Origin: Hyphococcus sp.
Lineage (GTDB): Bacteria; Pseudomonadota; Alphaproteobacteria; Caulobacterales; Parvularculaceae
Direction of reading: 5' to 3'
DNA: 64,000 nucleotides
Assembly: GCA_021776375.1 (NCBI GenBank)
Contig: JAJFGA010000031.1
Span: forward strand, 1 to 64,000
Shown: positions 1-10,319 of the stretch, piece by piece
How the letters are laid out: each line of letters begins with the position of its first letter
How positions within the stretch are numbered: the first letter of the stretch is position 1
The notes under the pieces: model-generated
The model's input: the letters and a program-made list of their open reading frames with translations, nothing else
What the model was told of the DNA's origin: nothing
Databases searched by the model: none
Made by a program: the position numbers and the translations under genes

Positions 1-48
1 GCCGACCCGGCGGTCAAGCTTGTGCTTGGCGCTGCTGCGCTTAGACAT
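1..48 (-). CDS. rpsD: 30S ribosomal protein S4, N-terminal fragment (runs off the left edge)
   Basis: Reverse complement of 1-48 reads MSKRSSAKHKLDRRVG, matching the typical alphaproteobacterial S4 N-terminus; AGGA ribosome site upstream. Too short for the ORF track. Confidence 0.75.
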   Translation of the reverse strand, partial: MSKRSSAKHKLDRRVG

Positions 49-180
49 CATTCCTCACTATCGACGTGGCCCGGCCCCAAGGCCTATCCCCGGGGCGATC
101 TCAACGGCGGTCCACACGCCATCCGTTATTCGAGGCCGGGCGTATACCGCCAGGCCCATCGGCTGTCAAATCGGCACGAT

Positions 181-214
181 CAGAAAAGCCCGCCGATGAG
201 GGCGGGCCGTTCTG
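181..214 (-). terminator. Rho-independent terminator-like hairpin
   Basis: GCCCGCC-(6 nt)-GGCGGGC stem at 188-207 with flanking CAGAA/TTCTG pairing; TTTT follows on the minus strand and CTTTTT on the plus strand. Confidence 0.6.
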
Positions 215-249
215 TCTTTTTGGGGTAGTAAATTGTCGTCTTATGCAGC

Positions 250-813
250 CTATATCGCTTTGGCCTTACGGCGCGCAGCGCCAAGGCCAGCAAGGCCGAT
301 GCCCATCAGCCAGATGGCGCCTGGAATCGGGACCTCTCCAAACTCCGTATAATGGCTCAGACCTGAGCCCGCGCCGGCAAAAGAGGTGAAATCGACCGAC
401 AACATGCCACCGGATGTGTTGCGAATAAATACAGAGTCATTTCCGATTTTCAGCATCACGTATTCGGCAAGCGACGAAAACATCATGCTGCCGCTATTTC
501 CTATCGTTTTTAGCCCGTCTGCTCCGGAAAACACACCAGTGGCACCGCTGATAAGAATGCTCAAGCGATCAGCTTCCGCAGACTCGCTAGCCGGCTGGCC
601 ATCATAAAACCAGGCATCCGAGATGGACAGTATGCCCATCGCATTCGGCTCTGCGCCGAGCGCTGGTGCGCCAAGGGTGAATGCTTCACAGCTAGTGGAG
701 CAATCAATTGTGCCCAATCCACCCGCTATTGTAATTGTATTTGCCGTCGCAATGCCGATTGACGCTGCAAAAGCCATCGCGCCACTAAGCGCGGTAACAA
801 GAATTTTGTTCAT
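250..813 (-). CDS. Secreted protein with VPLPA/PEP-CTERM-like C-terminal sorting signal
   Basis: Start at internal Met (MNKILVTALSGAMAFAASIGIATA signal peptide); C-terminus VPIPGAIWLMGIGLAGLGAARRKAKAI = VPxP motif + TM + basic tail. Confidence 0.75.
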   Translation of the reverse strand: MNKILVTALSGAMAFAASIGIATANTITIAGGLGTIDCSTSCEAFTLGAPALGAEPNAMGILSISDAWFYDGQPASESAEADRLSILISGATGVFSGADGLKTIGNSGSMMFSSLAEYVMLKIGNDSVFIRNTSGGMLSVDFTSFAGAGSGLSHYTEFGEVPIPGAIWLMGIGLAGLGAARRKAKAI

Positions 814-990
814 ATTCTTCCCCACTATACTGCCATGGATAATATTCTTCGCACCTGCAATAGGCAACAAGTATATATGGTTAAAGGCGGGTTTTCTACA
901 AAGAATACAATTGAGGGTTGTGTGGATTGCTGCTGAATACCCTCTGGGGCGAATTTTGTTCGTAGGTTTCGCTATGTGTTGGCACGTATA

Positions 991-1776
991 TCACGAGCGT
1001 ATCGAAAACGGCGTGAACTCCGTCTCGCTGTCATAGACATCAACACCTTCTGCGCGTTTCAACATCGCGACCAACTTGTAGGTGACCGGCGTCAGCAATG
1101 CCTCCCACAAAACCTTCAGAAAATAGTTAGTAATCAGCACAGTGATGACCTGGCCGGTGGTCCAGACGCCAAGAAACGCGATCGGATAAAACAGCAGGCT
1201 ATCGACGCCCTGACCGACAACGGTTGAGCCAATCGTTCGCTGCCACAGATGTTTGCCAGCCGACCAGACCTTCATGCGCGCCATCACAAAGGCATTGGCA
1301 AGCTCGCCGGCCCAGAAGGCGATCACTGAGGCCAGAACAATGCGCCAGGTCAGCCCAAACACTTCCTCATAGGCCGCCTGCCCGTCCCAGCCCGGCGCCG
1401 GCGGCATCGCCACCACGGCCCAGGCCATGAACGCCATAAACAACACCGCCGCAAAACCCGCCCAGACGACGCGGCGAGCCCGTGCATAGCCATAGACTTC
1501 GGTAAGGACGTCGCCGAGCACGTAAGACAGCGGGAAAAACAAAATGCCCGCACCAAACACCCCGACCGACCAGCCAAATATCTTCCACTCGGTAAACTGC
1601 ACCAGCTTGGCGGCGCCAATAAGGTTTGAGCAAATCAGGATCGCGACAAATGCCGCCATCGCGAAGTCATAATATTTGAAGCGATGCGTGGAGAGCGCGC
1701 TTGCTTCCACAATCTTGCGGACGCCATGCGGAGGCGCTTCGTTCGCCTCGGTCTGCGCTTGTTCTATCGTCACCAA
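991..1776 (-). CDS. Queuosine precursor transporter (VUT/YhhQ family)
   Basis: Multi-TM protein with FFPLSYVLGDVLTEVYGYARARRVVWAGF signature; stop of upstream M13 peptidase overlaps its start. Confidence 0.85.
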   Translation of the reverse strand: MVTIEQAQTEANEAPPHGVRKIVEASALSTHRFKYYDFAMAAFVAILICSNLIGAAKLVQFTEWKIFGWSVGVFGAGILFFPLSYVLGDVLTEVYGYARARRVVWAGFAAVLFMAFMAWAVVAMPPAPGWDGQAAYEEVFGLTWRIVLASVIAFWAGELANAFVMARMKVWSAGKHLWQRTIGSTVVGQGVDSLLFYPIAFLGVWTTGQVITVLITNYFLKVLWEALLTPVTYKLVAMLKRAEGVDVYDSETEFTPFSIRS

Positions 1777-3830
1777 ATACGGATCCTGTCTTCAGGGGCA
1801 AGATACAACGCATCGTCAGGTTGAATCTCGAACGCCTCATACCATTCATCGATATTGCGAACCACGCCGTTGACGCGCAGGTCCATAGGACTGTGCGATC
1901 CGGCGAGAAGCCTGCGGCGCAGCGCCTCCTCGGTCTGCTTGAAACGCCGCCCTTGAGCGCGCCCAAGAAACAAGCGTTGTTGACCCGTAAACCCGTCCAA
2001 CACCGGCGGATCGGCGCCATCAAGCGAGAGTAGATAAGCGTGATAGGCAACGATAACGCCGGCAAGATCGCCGATATTCTCGCCAAGTGTAGCGCGACCA
2101 TTCACGTTCACGCCCGGCAGCGGCTCATACTGGCTAAACTGATCGGCAAGCCTGTCGCCTAAAGCGTTAAAAGCAGCCCTGTCTTCCTGCGTCCACCAAG
2201 CGCCCAATAGGCCGTCTCCGTCGTATTTTGAACCCTGGTCGTCAAACCCGTGACCGATCTCATGGCCAATGATCGATCCAATAGCGCCATAGTTCAGCGC
2301 GGGGTCCGCATGAAGGTCAAACAGCGGCGACTGGATGTAGCCAGCTGGAATGAACAGTTCATTGCGGCTTGAGCTATAGTACGCATTCACAGTTTGCGGG
2401 CCCGTAAACCACTCGGCCTTGTCGACCGGTTTTGACAGTCTGGCTATATCCCGCAACGCACTGTCTACACGCACGCGTTTGAGGTTGCCGATAAGGTCGT
2501 TCGCCTTGATCTTCAATTTCGAATAATCACGCCATTTTTCTGGATAAGCAATTTTCGCGGTCATTTTTTCGAGCTTGCCAAGAGCGGCGGTTTTCGTATC
2601 CGGCGTCATCCAGGCGAGGTTTTCAATCCGGGTTTTTAACGCCGCGCGAACATGCTCAAACATCACCATAAGCTGGGACTTTGAGTCTTCAGAAAAGAAC
2701 CGCTCGATATATATTTTGCCGACGGCCTGATCGAGCTGTTCATTGACAAGTGCAATGGCGCGCTTTTCACGTGTCCGCTGTTTCTTCTGACCACTCAGCG
2801 CGGCGGCGTAGAATGCAAAATATTCTTGTTCGAAATACTGCGGCAAAAAGCGCCCATGAGTGCTTAACAGGTGGAAGGTGAGATAAGCGCTCCAGGTTTC
2901 AACCGGGGTTTCTGCAAAAAGGGTCGCCAACGCTGGAAATGCATCCTTTTCCCGTACAATCAGCGCCTCAACACCACCTAGTCCCGCCGCATCAAGATAA
3001 GTATCCCATGGAAAGCCCGGTGCGTGATCAGCAAGCATCGCGCGATCCATAAGGTTGTAGACCTGATCGGCTTCACGACGGTCCACACGCTCCCAATGCA
3101 AACCGGCAATAGCTTTTTCAAGATCAAATATAGCGTCGGCTTTTTCCGAAGCGCCGCCAACACCTGCTAGCGTCAGTATATTTTCAATATGGGCGCGATA
3201 AGCCTTTCGAACCGACGCCAGCCGTTCGTCATCGCGCTCGTAATATGACTTATCCGGCAAGCCTAGCCCGTCATGCCCGACCCATGTCGCGTAACGCATT
3301 GGGTTTTTGGAATCGATCCCCACATAAAACCTGAATGGGCCTTTCAGCCCAAGAGCGGGGTCAGCCATGACGCGGGCGACATGATGATGGTTTTTCAGGG
3401 CCGCTATACGCGCAAGATCTTTTTTGAGCGGCTTTAAGCCAAGCTTATCGACCCTTCCAACGTCCATAAAAGAGCTGTGGAGATCGCGAATCTTTTGTGC
3501 TTCGCTGCCGCGCGCAACGCGCGCAGTCGCCAGTTCGGAAACAACGGAGTTAATCCAGTCTTCATTGCGCTCCCTCATCGTTATGGAAAAGCCGACAGCT
3601 GTCCTGTCCGATGAAATTTCGGTTGCATCAAGCCAGCCGCCATTGGCGAAACGATAGAAATCATCACCCGGCCGCGTATCGTGATCCAAAGCGTCGAGCG
3701 GATAGCCCCAAGGCTCGATCATCGGCGCGTCAGAAGGCTTGTCGATCTCTTGAGCAAATCCGGAAGAAAATAGCGCCACCGTCGCCGCTGTCATTGCCAC
3801 TGCGGCCAGAAAATAAGTATTTCGAACCAT
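1770..3830 (-). CDS. M13 (neprilysin-like) family metallopeptidase
   Basis: Zinc motif IIGHEIGHGFDDQGSKYD, NAYY..RNELFIPAGYIQSPLF, GENIGDLAG; N-terminal signal peptide. Confidence 0.92.
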   Translation of the reverse strand: MVRNTYFLAAVAMTAATVALFSSGFAQEIDKPSDAPMIEPWGYPLDALDHDTRPGDDFYRFANGGWLDATEISSDRTAVGFSITMRERNEDWINSVVSELATARVARGSEAQKIRDLHSSFMDVGRVDKLGLKPLKKDLARIAALKNHHHVARVMADPALGLKGPFRFYVGIDSKNPMRYATWVGHDGLGLPDKSYYERDDERLASVRKAYRAHIENILTLAGVGGASEKADAIFDLEKAIAGLHWERVDRREADQVYNLMDRAMLADHAPGFPWDTYLDAAGLGGVEALIVREKDAFPALATLFAETPVETWSAYLTFHLLSTHGRFLPQYFEQEYFAFYAAALSGQKKQRTREKRAIALVNEQLDQAVGKIYIERFFSEDSKSQLMVMFEHVRAALKTRIENLAWMTPDTKTAALGKLEKMTAKIAYPEKWRDYSKLKIKANDLIGNLKRVRVDSALRDIARLSKPVDKAEWFTGPQTVNAYYSSSRNELFIPAGYIQSPLFDLHADPALNYGAIGSIIGHEIGHGFDDQGSKYDGDGLLGAWWTQEDRAAFNALGDRLADQFSQYEPLPGVNVNGRATLGENIGDLAGVIVAYHAYLLSLDGADPPVLDGFTGQQRLFLGRAQGRRFKQTEEALRRRLLAGSHSPMDLRVNGVVRNIDEWYEAFEIQPDDALYLAPEDRIRIW

Positions 3831-3972
3831 CGCAGCGCCCCTCATACCTAACAACGGCGTTCCATATCCGTCGCCTCATTCAACCCAACACGAATGAATG
3901 CCCCTATGAAAGCCTGAATCCTGGCCGGGAATGTTTGAAAATGCAACCATTGGCCAGACGAGCCACGCTTTC

Positions 3973-4731
3973 TTATTTCGGCAATCTGGAAAGCGCTCTG
4001 ACAGCGCCGTGGAGTGTGCGGATTTCAGCTTCGGTAAACCCGGCTCTGGAAAACGCCGCGCGTAAGTTTCGCACCATGCCCGGACGCTTTTCCGTCGGGT
4101 AGAAATAATCCGCCGCATCGAGCGCCGATTCGAACCGGTCAAAGAAATGCGCAAGCGCCGCCTTGTCCGCCGGCGTATCCTGATCTCGCGGGGGCTCTAT
4201 CGTCGCCATATCTCCGGCGCGGGCCCATTCATACGCAACAACTAACGCCGCCTGCGCCAGGTTGATCGATGCAAAAGCAGGGTTCACCGGGATCGACAAA
4301 ATCGCATCCGCGCGCGCAACATCGTCGCTTGAAAGGCCGTTGCGCTCACCGCCGAAAAGCACCGCACAGCGTTGCCCGGAACCCACCCGCGCGCGCAGCT
4401 CTCTCGCCGCCTCCCCCGGCGCCAGCACCGGCGTCGCCAGCTCGCGCCGGCGGGCGGTCGTGGCGATGACATATTGGCAATCGCTCAGCGCTGCATCGAG
4501 GTCATCAAAAACTTGCGCTTGGTCGATCACAAGAGAGGCGCCAGACGCCATCGCCGCCGCCTTTGGATTGGGCCAACCGTCGCGCGGCGCGGCAAGCCGC
4601 AAGCCGGAGATCCCGAAATTTAACATTGCGCGCGCCGCAGCGCCGATATTTTCCCCCATCTGAGGCTCGACAAGCACGAAAATCGGCGCCGGCTCGACGC
4701 CCTCACGCGCTCTTGTTCTGCTAATCCGCAT
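3973..4731 (-). CDS. SpoU-family tRNA/rRNA methyltransferase (TrmJ-like)
   Basis: FVLVEPQMGENIGAAARAMLNFGISGLRLAAPRDGWPN, LFGGERNGLSSDDVARADAILSIPVNPAFASINLAQA. Confidence 0.88.
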   Translation of the reverse strand: MRISRTRAREGVEPAPIFVLVEPQMGENIGAAARAMLNFGISGLRLAAPRDGWPNPKAAAMASGASLVIDQAQVFDDLDAALSDCQYVIATTARRRELATPVLAPGEAARELRARVGSGQRCAVLFGGERNGLSSDDVARADAILSIPVNPAFASINLAQAALVVAYEWARAGDMATIEPPRDQDTPADKAALAHFFDRFESALDAADYFYPTEKRPGMVRNLRAAFSRAGFTEAEIRTLHGAVRALSRLPK

Positions 4732-4877
4732 TTGTTTCACCCATCCCTGCCGTAGCGGCGTTCTTTGCTCTCGCGGGCCTTTGACCTCAGCCCACCGGAT
4801 GCTATAGCCCGGCCCACACATTAGACATTATGCGCGCATTCGCGCCGCGTCCAAAAGCAACTCCGGTAGGTCTTTCC

Positions 4878-6092
4878 ATGCAGAAAATCAAAGTCGAAAA
4901 TCCAGTCGTCGAAATGGACGGGGACGAGATGACCCGGATCATCTGGCAGATGATCAAAGACAAGCTCATCAATCCCTATCTCGATATCGACCTGAAATAT
5001 TTCGACCTCGGCATGGAAAGCCGCGACGCCACTGACGACCAGATCACCGTTGACGCCGCCGAAGCAACGCTGAAATACGGCGTCGCCGTCAAATGTGCGA
5101 CCATCACGCCTGATGAGGCGCGGGTTGAAGAATTTGGCCTCAAAAAAATGTGGCGCTCGCCCAACGGCACCATCCGCAACATTCTCGGCGGAGTCGTTTT
5201 CCGTGAACCGATCATTATCCGCAATGTGCCGCGCCTGGTCCCCGGCTGGACAAAGCCGGTAATCATCGGTCGCCACGCTTATGGCGATCAATATCGCGCC
5301 ACCGACATGTTGTTCCCCAGCAAGGGCAAGCTGACCCTCAAATGGGAAGGCGCCAATGGCGATGTGATCGAAGAAGAAGTGTTCGATGCGCCATCGAGCG
5401 GTATCTATATGGGGATGTATAATCTCGACGAGTCGATCCGTGATTTCGCCCGCGCCAGTTTCAACTATGCCCTGCAGCGTAAATATCCGCTTTATCTTTC
5501 CACCAAAAACACCATCATGAAAAAATATGATGGGCGGTTTAAAGATCTGTTTGCGGAATTGTATGAAACAGAATTCAAGGAACAATTTGCTGAGCATGGG
5601 CTAACCTATGAGCATCGGCTGATCGACGACATGGTTGCGGCTTGCCTGAAATGGTCGGGTGGCTATGTCTGGGCGTGCAAAAATTATGATGGCGATGTGC
5701 AATCGGACACCGTCGCGCAAGGCTTTGGCTCGCTTGGCCTGATGACCTCGGTATTGATTTCGCCGGACGGCAAAACCGTCGAGGCGGAAGCCGCACATGG
5801 CACCGTGACGCGCCATTACCGCCAACACCAGAAGGGCGAAGCGACCTCGACCAACTCAATAGCCTCGATCTACGCCTGGACCAGAGGACTCGCCCATCGC
5901 GGCAAGCTCGACGGCAATGACGCGCTGAGTAACTTTGCGACCACGCTGGAAGAGACCATCATCAAAACCGTTGAGGCCGGCCACATGACCAAAGACCTCG
6001 CCCTCCTCATCGGCGCTGAGCAGAAATGGCTCACCACAGAAGGCTTCCTCGACAAGGTCGCCGAAAACTTCGAGACCGCGCTCAGTGCATAA
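4878..6092 (+). CDS. icd: NADP-dependent isocitrate dehydrogenase
   Basis: [31 protein letters not shown]; full-length match to the dimeric IDH family. Confidence 0.95.
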   Translation: MQKIKVENPVVEMDGDEMTRIIWQMIKDKLINPYLDIDLKYFDLGMESRDATDDQITVDAAEATLKYGVAVKCATITPDEARVEEFGLKKMWRSPNGTIRNILGGVVFREPIIIRNVPRLVPGWTKPVIIGRHAYGDQYRATDMLFPSKGKLTLKWEGANGDVIEEEVFDAPSSGIYMGMYNLDESIRDFARASFNYALQRKYPLYLSTKNTIMKKYDGRFKDLFAELYETEFKEQFAEHGLTYEHRLIDDMVAACLKWSGGYVWACKNYDGDVQSDTVAQGFGSLGLMTSVLISPDGKTVEAEAAHGTVTRHYRQHQKGEATSTNSIASIYAWTRGLAHRGKLDGNDALSNFATTLEETIIKTVEAGHMTKDLALLIGAEQKWLTTEGFLDKVAENFETALSA

Positions 6093-6103
6093 CGCCTAGC
6101 TTC

Positions 6104-7915
6104 GTGGGCAATTTCGCAGACAACACGCCTTCCCCTGTTAGGACCGTCTTGAAATCCGTTTTCGGGTTTGACGCGTTCCGTCCGGGCCAGGAGGAAATCG
6201 TCTCGGCCATTCTGGATGGCCGCGATATTCTGGCGATCATGCCCACCGGCGCAGGCAAGAGCCTGTGCTACCAATTGCCGGCGGTGTGTGGGGACGGCCT
6301 CACCGTAGTGGTGTCGCCGCTGATTGCGCTGATGGAAAACCAGGTCGCGCAATTGCGCGCACTCGGCGCGCCGGTTGGCGTCATCCATTCAGGGCGCGAC
6401 CGAGAGGCAAGCATCGCCGATTGGCGTGCAGCCGCCTCGGGCGAGACCCGACTTTTATATATGTCACCCGAGCGGCTAATGACGCCGCGCATGCTGTCCG
6501 CGCTTGGCGGCGTCGATCTCCGGCGCATCGTCGTTGATGAGGCGCATTGCGTCAGCCAGTGGGGCCATGATTTTCGCCCCGACTATATGGCGCTGACCCA
6601 ACTTGGCGATCATTTCCCCAGAATTCAAATCGCCGCCTTCACCGCAACCGCCGATGCGCGCACCCGCGAGGAAATTGTCTCGCGTCTGCTCGGCCCCGGC
6701 GGGCAAGTGTTCGTTCACGACCTCGACCGGCCGAATATCGACATCGCCATTGAGCAAAAAGCCTCCTCAAAGGACCGCCTCGCCGAGCTGATGGATGAAC
6801 ATCGCGGCGAACAGGGCATCATCTATGCGCTGTCACGCAAAAACACCGAAGAGATAGCCGCCGACCTTGAAACCCGCGGCCACAAGGTCGCCGCCTATCA
6901 TGCCGGACTTGACCCGGAGACCCGCAATGACCGCCTCAACGCCTTTCTGACCGAGCCGGACCTGACCATCGTCGCCACGGTCGCCTTCGGTATGGGCATC
7001 GACAAACCTGATATCCGCTTTGTTTTTCATCACGATATCCCAGCGTCCATCGAGGGCTATTATCAGGAAATCGGCAGAGCTGGCCGCGACGGCGCGCCAG
7101 CGCGCGCGGTGATGTTATATTCCGGCGGCGATGTCGGACGGCGTATAAGGATGATTTCCCGCAATGACGGCGATGATGCCGCCTCGCGCGCAGAGATGCG
7201 CCGTCTCGATGAACTGACCACCTTATGCGAGCAATCCGCTTGTCGACGCCAAACATTGCTCGCGCATTTCGGACAACAGGCCGAGCCGTGCGGCAATTGC
7301 GATAATTGCCGCACGCCGCCGAAACGAGTTGACGCCAGCGCCGATGCTCGGCTTGTGATTGACGCAATCTTCGCTAGCGGGTCGATGTTTGGCGCGGTCC
7401 ATATCATCGATATTTTGCGCGGCGCCGATACTCAGAAGATCCGCAAGAGCGGCCATGAGGCGCTGCCCGTCTACGCCGCCGGCGCACACCGCCCGGCCGA
7501 TCAATGGCGCCACCTCATCCGCCAGATGACCGCAGACAAGCTGCTGATCGCCGAGCCGAGCTATGGCGGGCTGCAACCTGGCGAGGCGGCGCGCACACTG
7601 ATGTCGGGCGATAACGACTATGCGATGCGCGCCCCGCCGGCGCCGCGAAAGACCCGGCGCGCCCGCAAATCCGCGCCAGCCGCAGCCGTGGGCGACCAGG
7701 CCTTACTGGCGGCGCTCAAACAGCACCGCATGGCGCTTGCACGCGAGCGCGGCGCGCCGGCCTTCGTCATCTTCTCCGACCGCACGCTGATCGACATGGC
7801 CGCCCGAAGACCCTCCACGCGCGATGAGTTTGGCGAGGTCTTCGGCGTCGGCGCCGCCAAAACCGAGGCCTTCAGTGAGCAGTTTATCGCCATCATCCGC
7901 GATCATGCGGATTGA
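6104..7915 (+). CDS. recQ: ATP-dependent DNA helicase RecQ
   Basis: GTG start at 6104 in the frame of the longer ORF; FGFDAFRPGQEEIV, MPTGAGKSLCYQLPA, DEAHC, QEIGRAGRDG, CGNCDNC zinc site, HRDC-like C-terminus. Confidence 0.93.
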   Translation: MGNFADNTPSPVRTVLKSVFGFDAFRPGQEEIVSAILDGRDILAIMPTGAGKSLCYQLPAVCGDGLTVVVSPLIALMENQVAQLRALGAPVGVIHSGRDREASIADWRAAASGETRLLYMSPERLMTPRMLSALGGVDLRRIVVDEAHCVSQWGHDFRPDYMALTQLGDHFPRIQIAAFTATADARTREEIVSRLLGPGGQVFVHDLDRPNIDIAIEQKASSKDRLAELMDEHRGEQGIIYALSRKNTEEIAADLETRGHKVAAYHAGLDPETRNDRLNAFLTEPDLTIVATVAFGMGIDKPDIRFVFHHDIPASIEGYYQEIGRAGRDGAPARAVMLYSGGDVGRRIRMISRNDGDDAASRAEMRRLDELTTLCEQSACRRQTLLAHFGQQAEPCGNCDNCRTPPKRVDASADARLVIDAIFASGSMFGAVHIIDILRGADTQKIRKSGHEALPVYAAGAHRPADQWRHLIRQMTADKLLIAEPSYGGLQPGEAARTLMSGDNDYAMRAPPAPRKTRRARKSAPAAAVGDQALLAALKQHRMALARERGAPAFVIFSDRTLIDMAARRPSTRDEFGEVFGVGAAKTEAFSEQFIAIIRDHAD

Positions 7916-8098
7916 GCGCTCCTGCCGGGCGGCCTGAAACCCGCCCCGCACCACGCCCAGAACGGTTTTTTCAGCTTTTCCTCCCAGAATCGGGGCGCTT
8001 TACCGCATCCCCGGTCGCCAAAACCGTTGGCGCGTGGCAATAAATCAGGTCGGGGCCCAATTCGGCGCACCCCAAAAGGGCGCCCCATGGAGTTTGTA

Positions 8099-8773
8099 AT
8101 GAGATCAGTACCGTTCGCCCTCGCCGCTAGCCTGTTCACCGCCGGTTTTCTGGCCGCCGCGCCGATCGCCGCCGCCGAAGAATCACGAAGCTTTGACTTG
8201 CCGGAATTCACCCGCATCGACGTATCCGCCGGCGTCATTCTTGTCGCCGATGTCGGATCGCAACAATCGGTTACCGTGAAGACCAACAAAGGCGATTACA
8301 GCGACTTCGCCATCGAAGTCCGCAATGGTGAATTGAACATCACACGCGAATGGAATCCGCTCAGCTGGCATAACAGTAAGTCGGATTATAAAGTGATCAT
8401 CAACGTGCCGACGTTAACTGCGCTCGACGCTTCGTCCGGCTCGCAGGCGAAGGTGTTCAATATCGACGCTGCGCGTTTTGCAATTGATCTCTCTAGCGGC
8501 GCGCATGCCCTCCTTGAGGGGAAATGCAAGAACTGTCTGCTTGACCTTTCGAGCGGCGCCGACCTTGATGCCAAAGAGCTTGAATGCAACAACGCCAATA
8601 TCGATGTTTCCAGCGGCGGCCACGGCGTCATCAGCGTAGTGGAAACCGTCAAGGGCGGCGCCTCGAGCGGCGGTCATGTCGCTGTTTATGGCAACCCGCA
8701 CCAGGTCAATGTCAGCAAATCATCCGGCGGGCGAATTAAGATTGTCGCCACCGCGCAAGCGACGCGGGATTAA
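8099..8773 (+). CDS. Head GIN domain (DUF2807) secreted protein, copy 1
   Basis: Signal peptide; FTRIDVSAGVILVADVGSQQSVTVK; repeated SSG motifs (DASSGSQAKV, DLSSGAHALL, DLSSGADLDA, DVSSGGHGVI, SSGGHVAVYG). GGAG ribosome site upstream. Confidence 0.85.
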   Translation: MRSVPFALAASLFTAGFLAAAPIAAAEESRSFDLPEFTRIDVSAGVILVADVGSQQSVTVKTNKGDYSDFAIEVRNGELNITREWNPLSWHNSKSDYKVIINVPTLTALDASSGSQAKVFNIDAARFAIDLSSGAHALLEGKCKNCLLDLSSGADLDAKELECNNANIDVSSGGHGVISVVETVKGGASSGGHVAVYGNPHQVNVSKSSGGRIKIVATAQATRD

Positions 8774-10026
8774 GACGCAGACGGATCGGCGGGTTCTACA
8801 CGCGCCGCATCGGCAAACGGGTCCAGCACTTCGGCCAGCGAGAGCTGCAGGCGCCGGTGCAGAAGCGGACGGGTGCGCGACAGGGTCCTGAAATCCTCCT
8901 GATCAAGCACAATCAGATCGCAGGTCGAAATCGCCGTCGCCGTCTCCGCCTGCACTCCCGTCAACAAAGACCGCGCGCCCCAATATTCACCTTCATCCAG
9001 TCGCACAGGTGCAAGCTCCGGACGGTCGGAATCAACGATTTCTACTTCGCCCGAGCCGATCATAAAAAGCGCGCCCGGCTTTTCGCCGTCAACCGCAATC
9101 ACCGATCCCGGCGGGGCCATGCGCGCTTTCAACACTTTCAGCACCTCGGTAATTTCTTCCGGCTTCAGGAGTGAGAACACCTTTGAGCGCGCCGCCATAC
9201 CCCAGGTGACGATGAAATCCTGGCGGCGAAATTCTTCCATAAAACCACTGGCGATAATTCCGATCGGCAGGGCGAAAAAACCAAGTCCGCTCACCATGAC
9301 GATGCCGGCCAGAATTTTACCGAGCGGTGTTTCCGGCGTTACATCGCCATAGCCAACCGTCGTCAGCGTCGCAATCGCCCACCACATAGCTTCCGGTACG
9401 GTCGAAAAATTGCTGCCCGGGCGGTTGCCTTCCGCCAGATAAAGCATCGATGCTGAGATGATGACCATACCGAGTAGGACAATCAAGACGCCCAATAGCG
9501 CAGAACGTTCACGCGCCAGAACGCGCAACATAGTGTTGAAAGCCGGCGAGAACCGCGCAAGCTTAAAGAATCGCAACAGCCGCATTATCCGCAGAACGCG
9601 CAGATCAATAGTGAATAGGAAACCGAGATAGAAAGGTGCGATCACCAGCAGATCGACGATCATTAAAGGTCCGCGTGCAAATCTCAGACGCGCACGCAGC
9701 GGCGACAGGCCGCGAAAAGGCGGGTGCTCAGTACACACCCAGAGCCGTGCAGCATATTCGAGCGAAAAGATTGAAATCGATACGACATCGAACAGTCTGA
9801 AAAAAACCATATGGCGGTCGTGGATCGCCGGTACGGTCTCCAGAGAAAACGCAATCACATTGAGAATGATCAGCGAGGCCATCGCGCCTTCAAAGACACG
9901 GCTCTGCCAATCATGGGAGTGACCGGCCTCAAGCACTTTATATAGCCTTGCTTTCAGCCTCTCACGGGAAACGCCTTGGGGAGATCGCTGCGGCGGCGCG
10001 CTGGATGGTTTAGCAAGGTCAGTCAA
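8770..10026 (-). CDS. Voltage-gated-type potassium channel with C-terminal cyclic nucleotide-binding domain
   Basis: Selectivity filter TLTTVGYGDVTP, S4-like LRVLRIMRLLRFFKLARF, C-terminal cNMP fold (GSGEVEIVD...EGEYWGARSLLTG). Confidence 0.92.
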   Translation of the reverse strand: MTDLAKPSSAPPQRSPQGVSRERLKARLYKVLEAGHSHDWQSRVFEGAMASLIILNVIAFSLETVPAIHDRHMVFFRLFDVVSISIFSLEYAARLWVCTEHPPFRGLSPLRARLRFARGPLMIVDLLVIAPFYLGFLFTIDLRVLRIMRLLRFFKLARFSPAFNTMLRVLARERSALLGVLIVLLGMVIISASMLYLAEGNRPGSNFSTVPEAMWWAIATLTTVGYGDVTPETPLGKILAGIVMVSGLGFFALPIGIIASGFMEEFRRQDFIVTWGMAARSKVFSLLKPEEITEVLKVLKARMAPPGSVIAVDGEKPGALFMIGSGEVEIVDSDRPELAPVRLDEGEYWGARSLLTGVQAETATAISTCDLIVLDQEDFRTLSRTRPLLHRRLQLSLAEVLDPFADAARVEPADPSAS

Positions 10027-10319
10027 AATGGCGGTTCTCCTGCTGCTGCGGCGTCGCCAGTCTCCTTAGCGCGGCGAGCAAAAAACATGCAAAGGTTTTC
10101 GCAGTACGCATTCGGATCTTGCGGGAATGTCTATCAATTCTGCATCCGCCTCAAGTCCTGACGCGAACTTCTCCGCCAGATATGTTGCAACCAGACGGCT
10201 GCGCCGGTAGCCCGCCTCGAGAAAAGGGATTGCTCGCAAAAACAGCACGCCTTACCGCTTTTGACTTTCATAAGCCGCACAATATGTCAGGGTCGGGAGC
10301 GACAGGATGGGAGAAGATC

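Noticed and set aside
4821-5597. 258-aa minus-strand ORF
   Set aside because: Antisense to icd; composition of a shadow frame.
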